From NCBI RefSeq assembly GCF_002102265.1, contig NZ_LQPG01000035.1, positions 1-64,000 on the forward strand: DNA of 64,000 nucleotides, in the 5' to 3' direction. Source of the stretch: Mycolicibacter longobardus (GTDB lineage Bacteria > Actinomycetota > Actinomycetes > Mycobacteriales > Mycobacteriaceae). A program made the position numbers and the translations under genes. This document shows positions 33,412 to 40,410 of the stretch, one piece after another. The notes below the pieces were generated by a model, which ran no database searches, was not told the origin of the DNA, and saw only the letters and a list, made by a program, of their open reading frames with translations. Every line of letters starts with the position of its first letter. Within the stretch, counting starts at the first letter, position 1.

Positions 33412-33768
33412 CCTTCCGATCGCCGCGGCGGCCTCCGGCCACGCCGTCCATGCGGAGGAGACGTTCAGCACGGCGGGCGATTGCCTCAGGTGCGCAACGA
33501 TCTCCATGGCGGCGTCGATGGCCTGGTCACTGTCGACACCGGTGGTAGCGGTGACGACAAGTACCAGCTGTTGGTCGCTGTGACCGAACGTGTCCATCAA
33601 CAGCCGACTTGCCCGCGACGACTCCGAGGCCGGGTCGTAGAAGCCGCCCGCTGAAAGGCTCTCGGCCACCGGCAGCCCAAGGAGCGTCGCACCTATCACG
33701 AACAGCACCGCGATCCCGATGATCCGCCGAGGCGCAGCCAGAGCCAGCATCGCTAGCTTTTGCAGCAC
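33412..33768 (-). pseudogene. Truncated MmpL (RND family) N-terminal fragment
   Basis: Starts MLQKLAMLALAAPRR; a transmembrane helix follows (IIGIAVLFVIGATLLGLPV). The external part has the MmpL-like stretch GFYDPASESSRASRLLMDTF. The homology ends at about residue 119 (AAAIGR), where the IS left end begins; full MmpL proteins have about 950 residues and 11-12 membrane helices. It is therefore a remnant, with no remaining part visible beyond the IS. The rest must have been deleted or lies elsewhere. Confidence 0.75.
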
Positions 33769-33892
33769 GCTGTTGGTCCTTTCAGAGGGGTGCTTGCGAG
33801 GCCTGCCTGGCCGCCGTCACGGTCGACGTTTCGCAGGGTGGGGATTCGGCGGCAGCTTGCAATGGCTTTGCTCCGCAAGCGATTCCAATCGG

Positions 33893-34234
33893 TCATGCGG
33901 GTATCGCTCCGACGCCCGGGAGCCGGGAGGGGGTGGGTGCGGCATCGATCGCCTGCCAGAATCGTCGCACTCGTCCAGCGAAGGTGTCCTTCGAGACGCC
34001 GAGCAGCGCGCCGGCCTGGCGGTAGGTGAGGCTGCGATGGTCGCGGCGCACCTCGGCCGCGGCCCGCAGGGGCTGAGCTACTCCGTAGGCCGTCAAGTCG
34101 CCGAGGGCCGCAATCCTTTCGGCCTCGCGGTCGGCGGCCCGTTGCGCCCGTGACTCATTCTGCGCAACCAGGCTCGCCAACGAATTGCGTTGGCCTGCAC
34201 CGGTCTCTACGACAGCATTCGACAACGGCGTCAT
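33893..34234 (-). CDS. Helix-turn-helix protein, 113 aa
   Basis: The start MTPLSNAVVETG has AAAGGGG directly before it; the upstream extension is Arg-rich. The C-terminal part contains a likely helix-turn-helix (LTYRQAGALLGVSKDTFAGR, about residues 72-91), preceded by a charged helix rich in Arg and Glu. It probably binds DNA, perhaps as a small plasmid regulator. The family is not recognised. Confidence 0.6.
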   Translation of the reverse strand: MTPLSNAVVETGAGQRNSLASLVAQNESRAQRAADREAERIAALGDLTAYGVAQPLRAAAEVRRDHRSLTYRQAGALLGVSKDTFAGRVRRFWQAIDAAPTPSRLPGVGAIPA

Positions 34235-34383
34235 CCCCTTTAACCCCTCATCAATCAGCTCAGCACACCGGAATCCGTAACTTTGTCTGCAAAACGCGCG
34301 ACCACGGCCGAATCGGTCGAGCCGAGACTGATATCGGTAAACACCACCGCGCGGGGTCCGGTGTGCGCGGGAACGCGACTGGC

Positions 34384-34593
34384 CTATCCGCGGTTCTTGT
34401 CGCCGCACTGGTCGCAGGAGCCCGCGGTCACGTAGTGCAGCCCGTCTCGGCTCTGCGGGCAAGGCCAGTCCGCACCCGCCAGGTAGCCCTCCCACACATG
34501 GATGAAGTGGCCGACGTCATCACCCTCGTATGCCTCATAGGCTTCGACGAACTGGTAGAGAGTGACCTTGTTGTCGCCTTGACCGGCCGTCAT
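34384..34593 (-). CDS. Small CxxC protein, 69 aa
   Basis: The start MTAGQGDNKVTLYQFVEAYE overlaps the upstream stop (ATGA). It ends with GSCDQCGDKNRG; an earlier Cys (WPCPQS) could complete a zinc site. The first half is an acidic helix. Typical of phage-derived small proteins. Confidence 0.6.
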   Translation of the reverse strand: MTAGQGDNKVTLYQFVEAYEAYEGDDVGHFIHVWEGYLAGADWPCPQSRDGLHYVTAGSCDQCGDKNRG

Positions 34594-34787
34594 TGCGGCA
34601 CCACCACATCGGCGATCTGCCCGTCGTTGAGATGCACCGTGATCCGGGTTCCGGCCGGTGCGTCGATCTCGACGTTGATGCCGGCGTGACAGCTGCCGTG
34701 GTGCGCGTACACCTGGACCTCGTCGACGAGATCCGCGCGCCCTTCCTCGCTTGGATCCGGTGGTAGCGCGTTGCCATTCCAGCCCAT
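34590..34787 (-). CDS. Small hypothetical protein, 65 aa
   Basis: GAAGGGGGA lies before the ATG. The C-terminal two-thirds are beta-rich (VQVYAHHGSCHAGINVEID, then TRITVHLNDGQIADVVVPQ). It is coupled with the following gene by a four-base overlap. Confidence 0.6.
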   Translation of the reverse strand: MGWNGNALPPDPSEEGRADLVDEVQVYAHHGSCHAGINVEIDAPAGTRITVHLNDGQIADVVVPQ

Positions 34788-34982
34788 ACCCGTCCCCCTT
34801 CGTCTGTGACTCGTGTTCGACGCTAGGGCGCGCGGCCAATCACGATCGGCGGCGACACGAAGGATCCCGGACTACTGCGCTGGATCAGCGGGCGAACAAC
34901 AGGTTCCCCCGAGTCTTGCCAACCTCGAAGACCCGCCCTCATGCCGGGAGTTCCAGCTGCACGACTCCTTCGTTGCGGGTTG

Positions 34983-35210
34983 TCACCTGCGCGGTCGGCC
35001 GTTCTTTTGCACGGGCGGTTCTGCGGCTTCCACGGGTGCGGGGCAGTCCGGGTGGTGCCCTTGGGTTTCTGGGTGCCAACCGCAGTCCGGGCACCGATGG
35101 ATGGCGATGAGGTGGCGGCGTGGATAGGGCAGCCACAGCTTCGTCGCCCCCGTCGAGCGTGCGCTGTGAGTCGGGGTGCGCCGGCTCGCTGTTGTGGGCG
35201 TCATCGTCAC
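34983..35210 (-). CDS. Small zinc-binding protein, 75 aa
   Basis: HRCPDCGWHPETQGHHPDCP (about residues 39-58) provides Cys and His ligands for one zinc ion. GAGGAGC is upstream of the start. The N-terminus is Thr/Arg-rich and disordered. A competing frame on the same strand (34939-35232) lacks such a motif and is rejected. Confidence 0.5.
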   Translation of the reverse strand: MTMTPTTASRRTPTHSARSTGATKLWLPYPRRHLIAIHRCPDCGWHPETQGHHPDCPAPVEAAEPPVQKNGRPRR

Positions 35211-35244
35211 CTGCTCCTCTGGTCGTAGGCATCGACGCGGGGCG

Positions 35245-36069
35245 TCATGAGACGCCGCCGGCTAGATCGAAAAGGCTTGGCTCACTGATCGCCCGGTTGG
35301 ACCAGATGACTTCCGTCCGGACTCGCTGCGTCCCGCTTTGTCCGGTGGCCGACTGAAATTCGATCCGGTCCCAGTCGGCCAACGCGCGGTCGTACAGGTC
35401 GCTGGCGTAGCCGCTGAGCACCACTGCCGCGCGGGCCGCACGCAATGCGTCCAGCAGTTCCGCGTGTTGCGCTGCAGAACCCATCTCCACGCTGTAGTTG
35501 CGAGTACGGGTGCTTCCGAGGTAAGGCGGGTCCACGTACAGGCATGCAGTTTCCACGGCTCCGTACATGTGGACCACCTCGATGCCGGGCCGGCACTCCA
35601 GGCTGACGTGGTGCAGTCGCTCAGCGGCGGCTGCCATCCGGTCGACGTAGGCGTCCAGGTAGTCCGGCATCGACATCGATGTACCGGCTGGGGCGATGTA
35701 GTAGCGCCAGCCGGTCTTGCGCAGCGTGCCGGTGCGGCCCTGGCTGATTCGTACCCAGGTGCAGCGCGCACGCTCGAGGTCATTGGGTCCCGGGCCCTCG
35801 TAGGCGTGGTCGTGTTCTAGTCGCGAGTGTGGGGTCAGGGCGCAGATGCGCACGAGTTCTTCTGGGCGCTCGCGCAGCATCCGCCAGAAGTTCATCAGGT
35901 CGCCATCGAGGTCGTTGACGGTCTCTAAGCGGCTGGGGCGCTTGGCAAGCAGAACCGACATGGAGCCGGTGAACGGCTCGACGTAGTGCTGGTGGGCGGG
36001 CAGCAGGGCGACGATCCGGTCGGCCAGTCGTGTCTTGCCGCCGTAGTAGGCCATCGGTGGGGCGGTCAT
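35245..36069 (-). CDS. DNA adenine-N6 methyltransferase (D12 class, Dam-like), 274 aa
   Basis: MAYYGGKTRLA (residues 6-16) and VEPFTGSMSV (30-39) form the AdoMet-binding motif I region, and DPPY (180-183) is the catalytic motif IV. Length fits the D12 class. No restriction enzyme gene is next to it, so it is an orphan methylase of the kind found in phages and conjugative elements, where it may protect DNA from host restriction. The target sequence cannot be told from the protein. Confidence 0.88.
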   Translation of the reverse strand: MTAPPMAYYGGKTRLADRIVALLPAHQHYVEPFTGSMSVLLAKRPSRLETVNDLDGDLMNFWRMLRERPEELVRICALTPHSRLEHDHAYEGPGPNDLERARCTWVRISQGRTGTLRKTGWRYYIAPAGTSMSMPDYLDAYVDRMAAAAERLHHVSLECRPGIEVVHMYGAVETACLYVDPPYLGSTRTRNYSVEMGSAAQHAELLDALRAARAAVVLSGYASDLYDRALADWDRIEFQSATGQSGTQRVRTEVIWSNRAISEPSLFDLAGGVS

Positions 36070-36109
36070 GTTGCCTCACTGAGGTGATCGCCGGCGATGA
36101 GTGGGTGCG

Positions 36110-36337
36110 TCATGCGCCGAGCTTCGAGAGGATCTCGGTGGCGATGCGCACCAGCTGGTCACGTTCACCGACGAGGACGCTTTCGGGGCCATTGATTCCA
36201 ATGCCGATGACGTGGCGGCCGCCGACGCCGATGACCCCGTAGCCGAGGGTGTCCTCGGTGTAGTCCGGATCATCGGGGGTGATGACACTGACGAAGGTGG
36301 AGTCGGTGACATCAACCTGTGTTGGGCAGTGAGCCAT
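36110..36337 (-). CDS. Small hypothetical protein, 75 aa
   Basis: Beta-rich with an even spread of Gly (YGVIGVGGRHVIGIGINGPE), with a helical end (DQLVRIATEILSKLGA). It lies 40 bases upstream of the methyltransferase on the same strand. Function unknown. Confidence 0.55.
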   Translation of the reverse strand: MAHCPTQVDVTDSTFVSVITPDDPDYTEDTLGYGVIGVGGRHVIGIGINGPESVLVGERDQLVRIATEILSKLGA

Positions 36338-36348
36338 GGCGTCGTCTT

Positions 36349-36591
36349 CTAGCTGAGGGCGCCGAGTAGGTCACCGGCCGCGGCGGCCAGACTGGCGTTG
36401 ATGCCGTCGCCGGGTTGCTCGTCCTGGCGAGAGATGTTGCGGTCGTGCAGCGCAGCGGCGAGGCGTTCCACTTTGTCGCGGTCCACATGCCAAAAGTGGG
36501 CGCCGACGGGCCATCCGGTCCCGTCGACAATCTGCGCTCGGCTGTACAGACCCATCGCCAATCCCCCGGTTTCGAACGTGGTGTTCTCCAC
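36349..36591 (-). CDS. Small hypothetical protein, 80 aa (or 68 aa)
   Basis: A GTG at 36591 gives 80 residues, but the ATG at 36555 (MGLYSRAQIVDG) has GGGGGATTGGCG right upstream and is the better start. It contains a helix (DKVERLAAALHDRNI) and an Ala-rich C-terminus. It may be co-transcribed with 36110-36337 (11-base gap). Confidence 0.55.
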   Translation of the reverse strand: MENTTFETGGLAMGLYSRAQIVDGTGWPVGAHFWHVDRDKVERLAAALHDRNISRQDEQPGDGINASLAAAAGDLLGALS

Positions 36592-36683
36592 GTCGATGGT
36601 GTCTTAGCCGGTTCCCCCGCTCATGGCTGCGACACGCCAGGTGGGGTACTTCCGCCCGGAAATGGGCACCGGGCGTGGTGGGT

Positions 36684-37346
36684 TCAGCGTTTGACGTCGG
36701 GACGGCGGCCCTGCTTGGCGGCCTCGATCACCCGCAGGCGGGACTCTTCGGGGACCTCGGTGTCTCGTCGCTGCGCAATGAGTTCCGGTGACAGGCCGAG
36801 TGCGCCCAGCAGTCCGAGGAGCTGCTGCTGGGTCAGGACGCCTTCGTTGAATTCGTCGATGGCGATGGCAAGCGCTTCGATCGTCGCGCGCGCACCGGGC
36901 GGGTAGTCGGCGTACTCGTTGCCGGCCCACGACAGTGGTTCCTTGATCTCGCGGTGGACGCGGTTGATCGCGCCTTCGACGTCGCGGGAAAAGAAGGTGA
37001 TGGTCCGGCGGTCGTCGTCATCGAGACCGGTCGCCTCCAGGGCCTCCAACGCCTCGTCGAGCCAGGTCTGCAAGAGCGCCAGCACACGGGAGCGCTGCCG
37101 GCGGTCGAGGAATGCCACCGACCGCCACAGTGCCCGAAACTGGGCGGTGTAGCGGCGATCGTTTTGCCGGGCCGGCACCAGGTGCGCCCGCAGGATCGCG
37201 GCCAGAGCCGCTGGAGACCGTCCGAACTGCTCGGCGACCCACTCGGGTGTCACTCGGGCAGGAAGCCGGCTCTCTGCCTCCGATACGGGGTCCCACGGGT
37301 ACACCGCAGCCACACTACGGGCCGCCGTAAGCGCAGCACTAGTCAT
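36684..37346 (-). CDS. Hypothetical helical protein, 220 aa
   Basis: Starts at MTSAALTAARS (an in-frame codon seven triplets upstream is possible). It is highly helical with many Arg and Glu; about residues 30-50 (VTPEWVAEQFGRSPAALAAI) could be a helix-turn-helix. The C-terminus is charged (AAKQGRRPDVKR). DNA or protein binding is plausible. The gene is divergent from 37514-38452. Confidence 0.5.
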   Translation of the reverse strand: MTSAALTAARSVAAVYPWDPVSEAESRLPARVTPEWVAEQFGRSPAALAAILRAHLVPARQNDRRYTAQFRALWRSVAFLDRRQRSRVLALLQTWLDEALEALEATGLDDDDRRTITFFSRDVEGAINRVHREIKEPLSWAGNEYADYPPGARATIEALAIAIDEFNEGVLTQQQLLGLLGALGLSPELIAQRRDTEVPEESRLRVIEAAKQGRRPDVKR

Positions 37347-37513
37347 GCCACCATTGTGCGTGATCAACGACCCCGTTTCAGGGCGGCGACACCGCGGTCA
37401 CCGCAGATGCGGACCCAAGTTCGGTCCAGACACGCGAGACAGTGCCCCGATTGCAGACCGGGGTGTGCCCTACCGTTAACTTGCATCAAGCGAAGTTTAG
37501 AGAAGGGGTCAAA

Positions 37514-38452
37514 GTGCAGTTCGTCATTCGTGAACTCGCCGACGGGCCAGCAGATCTGCGGGACCAGCTCCCAGTCACCCTGAGCGCGCTGAACCCACTG
37601 TCGTCCTCGACCAGCCGCCAGCAGTTCTGGTGCGCCCAGCTCGAGCACCCGGTGAAGTATCGCTTCTCCGCGCAGAACCGGCCCGATGGCATGGATCCGG
37701 AGTTCGTCGACGAGGACCATGCGGGCACGTTCCTCTGGGTCTATGTCCTGGTACTCACCAATCAGAGCTCAGCGGACCTGCAGGCGGGGATGCGCGCGAT
37801 CACCGCCGACGTCGGCTACGTCACCGATCTCTCGCTGGGCTCCGACACCTCGTTTGACGGCGACAAGGTCCGCTGGGTCGCCGAGGCACAGGTTGACGTC
37901 GAGGCCGGCCCCGACTCGGCGCCGGCCCCGCCAACGGACACCACGGGTTCGGGGGCCACCGGAACCCTCGGGACCTATGTCGACAGCCACGTGCAGCTCT
38001 ACCTCACCCAGCTCGCCGCCCTCGCGGGTACGCAGTTCAGCGATGACATCCCGCGGGCGGTCCAGATCTCCGAGGGGCAAGATCCGCCGGCAGGTCGGCC
38101 GGCGTACGTCGTCGCCGGAACCCAGCTGCGCTATCACACGCTTTCAGCCACGACCAACAGTTGGGGCTGGCGAACAACCGACGACCCCGATCGGCTCGTG
38201 TACTGGATCCTCGACGACATCGTGCGTTCCTTGGCGTACCGGTGGGCGACCACCGCGCCGGCGGCGACGCTGCTGGACGAGCAGGGCATCAACACTCTGC
38301 TGTGGATTCCGTATTGGCTCACTCTGCTCGCAGCACTGAACCCCCAGTGGCGTAGTACCACTGAAGCCGCGATCAGCGAATGGTCGCGCCTACCGCAACT
38401 CATAGCCGGGCACGCGCCTGTAGCTCAGGTGACCGGTGAGAGCGGGCCGTAG
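37514..38452 (+). CDS. Hypothetical protein, 312 aa
   Basis: The GTG start (VQFVIRELADG) has AGAAGGGG upstream; the open frame starts 24 codons earlier. The first 135 residues look like a beta-sandwich with LWVYVLVLTNQSSADL. An acidic/Pro/Thr linker follows (about 140-155). The second domain is helical with a hydrophobic stretch (TLLWIPYWLTLLAAL, about 265-280), possibly a membrane-associated helix. It is the only plus-strand gene between 30.8 and 43.8 kb. Not recognised. Confidence 0.55.
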   Translation: MQFVIRELADGPADLRDQLPVTLSALNPLSSSTSRQQFWCAQLEHPVKYRFSAQNRPDGMDPEFVDEDHAGTFLWVYVLVLTNQSSADLQAGMRAITADVGYVTDLSLGSDTSFDGDKVRWVAEAQVDVEAGPDSAPAPPTDTTGSGATGTLGTYVDSHVQLYLTQLAALAGTQFSDDIPRAVQISEGQDPPAGRPAYVVAGTQLRYHTLSATTNSWGWRTTDDPDRLVYWILDDIVRSLAYRWATTAPAATLLDEQGINTLLWIPYWLTLLAALNPQWRSTTEAAISEWSRLPQLIAGHAPVAQVTGESGP

Positions 38453-39003
38453 ACCTTCATCTGCTCCGGCGCAGAGGGCACGGTGGCCGCTGCAATCCCC
38501 GCAGCGATCGTCGCGTGGCTGGCGTCGAACGCAGCCCTGATCTCCCTAATGCGCGCTTGGGCGAGTTGGACCAGCGCGGTCTTTACCCCTGCCAGCTGCT
38601 GCTGCGTCCAGGTCTCCTCAGCGGCGCATCGCTCTGAGTCGGCGTAGGCGCGGTGGTAGTCGGTCGTGGTGGTGTTCATCGCGTTCTTGGCTTCCACGAT
38701 GTTGATGCTGCCCAGCTCCAGCCAGCCGGCGATGTTGGTGTGGCGCGTCTCGTCGTCGGTGTGGGCCCGGTGCCTATCGACCAGCACAGCCCCCAAGGCG
38801 CTGCCGGCTTCACCGCGGAATTCCGGGTGCGTGTAGGACGCCGCCGTGTGGGTGTGGTCGGCGGCCGCGCACATGGCGTGCGCGCAGGACCTTTGGGTAG
38901 CGGCCTCGCGTGCGTACGCGGTCTCATCGGGCTGGGGCCAGTGGTCTCCGATGATCAATGCTGTCTCCGGCAAATCGACCGGTTCGAGTGCTCCCACGGT
39001 CAT
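38425..39003 (-). CDS. Helical protein, possibly WXG100-like, 192 aa
   Basis: The sequence is almost wholly helical with many Ala, His and Thr. GWLELGSINIVEAKNAMN (about 92-109), between two long helices, resembles the turn of WXG100-type ESX helical hairpins, and a conserved-looking segment (AGSALGAVLVDRHRAHTDDE) precedes it. There is no Sec signal. A secreted ESX-type helical domain is a guess. The stop region overlaps the convergent 37514-38452 gene by 28 bases. Confidence 0.45.
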   Translation of the reverse strand: MTVGALEPVDLPETALIIGDHWPQPDETAYAREAATQRSCAHAMCAAADHTHTAASYTHPEFRGEAGSALGAVLVDRHRAHTDDETRHTNIAGWLELGSINIVEAKNAMNTTTTDYHRAYADSERCAAEETWTQQQLAGVKTALVQLAQARIREIRAAFDASHATIAAGIAAATVPSAPEQMKVYGPLSPVT

Positions 39004-39320
39004 CTCCTCGGTGGTGAATCGTTCAACGACTCCAGTTTATGGCTGGCTGTTGGGGATTGAGCTTCTTCGGGCTCGTTGTCGCCTGGACTCCAGAGCACCA
39101 AGGCGGGGAAGGCTTCTGGTGGAAACCAGGTGCTGGGAACCGATTCCGTGCTGCCGGGGCTGAACCACTGCTCGTCGAGTTGCCACACAAGGCGGTCGTT
39201 TCCTCGCAGAGCTTCCCCGCGGAACTGCACGGCGGTCAGGTTCGGCACGCAGGCCAACTCGGCGGCGGTGTTGATCCGCCGCTCAGGGCGCCCACCGGCA
39301 ACGTCAGCGTCGTGGTCCAT
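39000..39320 (-). CDS. Hypothetical protein, 106 aa
   Basis: The start MDHDADVAGGRP shares a base with the upstream stop (TGATG), and its stop overlaps the next gene by four bases (ATGA). Trp/Phe/Pro-rich middle (DEQWFSPGSTESVPSTWFPP). It is acidic and soluble. Unknown. Confidence 0.55.
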   Translation of the reverse strand: MDHDADVAGGRPERRINTAAELACVPNLTAVQFRGEALRGNDRLVWQLDEQWFSPGSTESVPSTWFPPEAFPALVLWSPGDNEPEEAQSPTASHKLESLNDSPPRR

Positions 39321-39559
39321 CAGTTCGCTGCAGCACCGAGCCGCATCGACGACATCACGATGTCGTTGACGTCCTCGGCGCTTAGTCCTGCAGCGGTGTT
39401 GGCCGCTTCGGACATCGCCTGCAGCACAGACAAGTCGGTGTGGCGAAAGCCGGGGTGGTAGCCCGGCTGGTCTTCGGTGATCAGCGCCTGGTGATACACC
39501 AGCACTCCGTCGACATCTTCCGCGAACGATTCGTTGACGTAGTAGGCCTTGCGTGCCAT
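39320..39559 (-). CDS. Small hypothetical protein, 79 aa
   Basis: Starts MARKAYYVNESFAEDVDG; an ATG five codons earlier is also in frame. It is acidic, with a helical second half (VLQAMSEAANTAAGLSAEDV). Coupled to 39000-39320 by the TGATG overlap. Confidence 0.55.
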   Translation of the reverse strand: MARKAYYVNESFAEDVDGVLVYHQALITEDQPGYHPGFRHTDLSVLQAMSEAANTAAGLSAEDVNDIVMSSMRLGAAAN

Positions 39560-39625
39560 GTGTTTTCCTTCCAATTGGTGTACTGCGGCTGTGTGCGGCG
39601 GCCCGCACTGCGGTCGGGGTCGGTG

Positions 39626-39805
39626 TTATAGGAACCACCGCTGTTCGATGGCGCGGCATGCCCGACACAGAACGTCGGGGTCGCCCTGGTTGGGGTCGTC
39701 AAGGAACGTGCAGTTGCTGGCCGTTACCGTGTGGCCGGCCTCGGGTGGTTGATCGCCATAGATCGACCAGCGCGTGGATGTCGAGTCCATGGTGTTGCGG
39801 CTCAT
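39626..39805 (-). CDS. Small CxxC protein, 59 aa
   Basis: GGGGAG precedes the ATG, which overlaps the upstream stop by four bases. The C-terminal DVLCRACRAIEQRWF has one CxxC pair, with a further Cys earlier (ASNCTF). Zinc binding is likely; role unknown. Confidence 0.55.
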   Translation of the reverse strand: MSRNTMDSTSTRWSIYGDQPPEAGHTVTASNCTFLDDPNQGDPDVLCRACRAIEQRWFL

Positions 39806-40077
39806 GATGAGCTCCCCGCCGCGCAGCGCTCGCAGCTGGCGAGATATCGCTGGGTCGCCTCGTCGAAGTGCGCGCTGTCGGCGGTGGCTGCGCAGTGCGC
39901 GGCGTGGCAGAGGGCGGCAAGCTGGTTGGCGCTGATGTGGCTGTTCTGCGCGTGCCACAGTTCGGTGATGGCTTGTTCGGCGCCGCGACGCGCGGTGGGC
40001 GGTGAAGCATCCAGTCGCGCGGACGCGGCGACCAAGGCGGTGTCGAGGTGGTAGAAGTCTCGTGTTTGGTTGACCAT
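39802..40077 (-). CDS. Hypothetical helical protein, 91 aa
   Basis: GGGGGAGAA lies upstream. It is mostly helical and Ala/His-rich, ending LASCERCAAGSSS with a CxxC. It lies between the FtsK-side gene 40126-40410 and the 59-residue gene that it overlaps. Confidence 0.55.
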   Translation of the reverse strand: MVNQTRDFYHLDTALVAASARLDASPPTARRGAEQAITELWHAQNSHISANQLAALCHAAHCAATADSAHFDEATQRYLASCERCAAGSSS

Positions 40078-40125
40078 GCCCTGTTCTCCCCCTTGGTTTG
40101 CCGATTCGCCTTGGTGTTGATTCGG

Positions 40126-40410
40126 TCAGTGCGTGCCGAGATGGTGGTGCAGTGCGGCGGCCGCGGCGACTGCGGTCGGCCCGTGGCAGCAGTGCTGCAG
40201 GGTGCCGTCGCTGAGTTCGAGTTCGGCTTTCCATCCCGTCAGGGCGGGCTCGTCGGCCAGAGTGGTGTCGCGCAGTACGGCTACCCCGGCGGGGAAGGCG
40301 GTTCCCAGTGCCTTGCCGGGGCCGATAGAGATGATCGCTGCGTCACCGTAGGTGTGGGCCAGCTCAGCGAGATCCGATGCGTAGAGGTCCGCCAGTTCGT
40401 CGTGGTTCAT
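40126..40410 (-). CDS. Hypothetical protein, 94 aa
   Basis: Its ATG overlaps the stop of the FtsK-like gene (ATGA), so it is co-translated with it. An acidic N-terminal helix (NHDELADLYASDLAELAH) is followed by a beta-rich middle and a His-rich end (ALHHHLGTH). A transfer accessory role is suggested only by position. Confidence 0.55.
   Translation of the reverse strand: MNHDELADLYASDLAELAHTYGDAAIISIGPGKALGTAFPAGVAVLRDTTLADEPALTGWKAELELSDGTLQHCCHGPTAVAAAAALHHHLGTH

Noticed and set aside
34939..35232. 97-residue minus-strand frame
   Set aside because: Overlaps 34983-35210 in another frame; Pro/Arg-rich, while the alternative has a clear zinc-binding motif.
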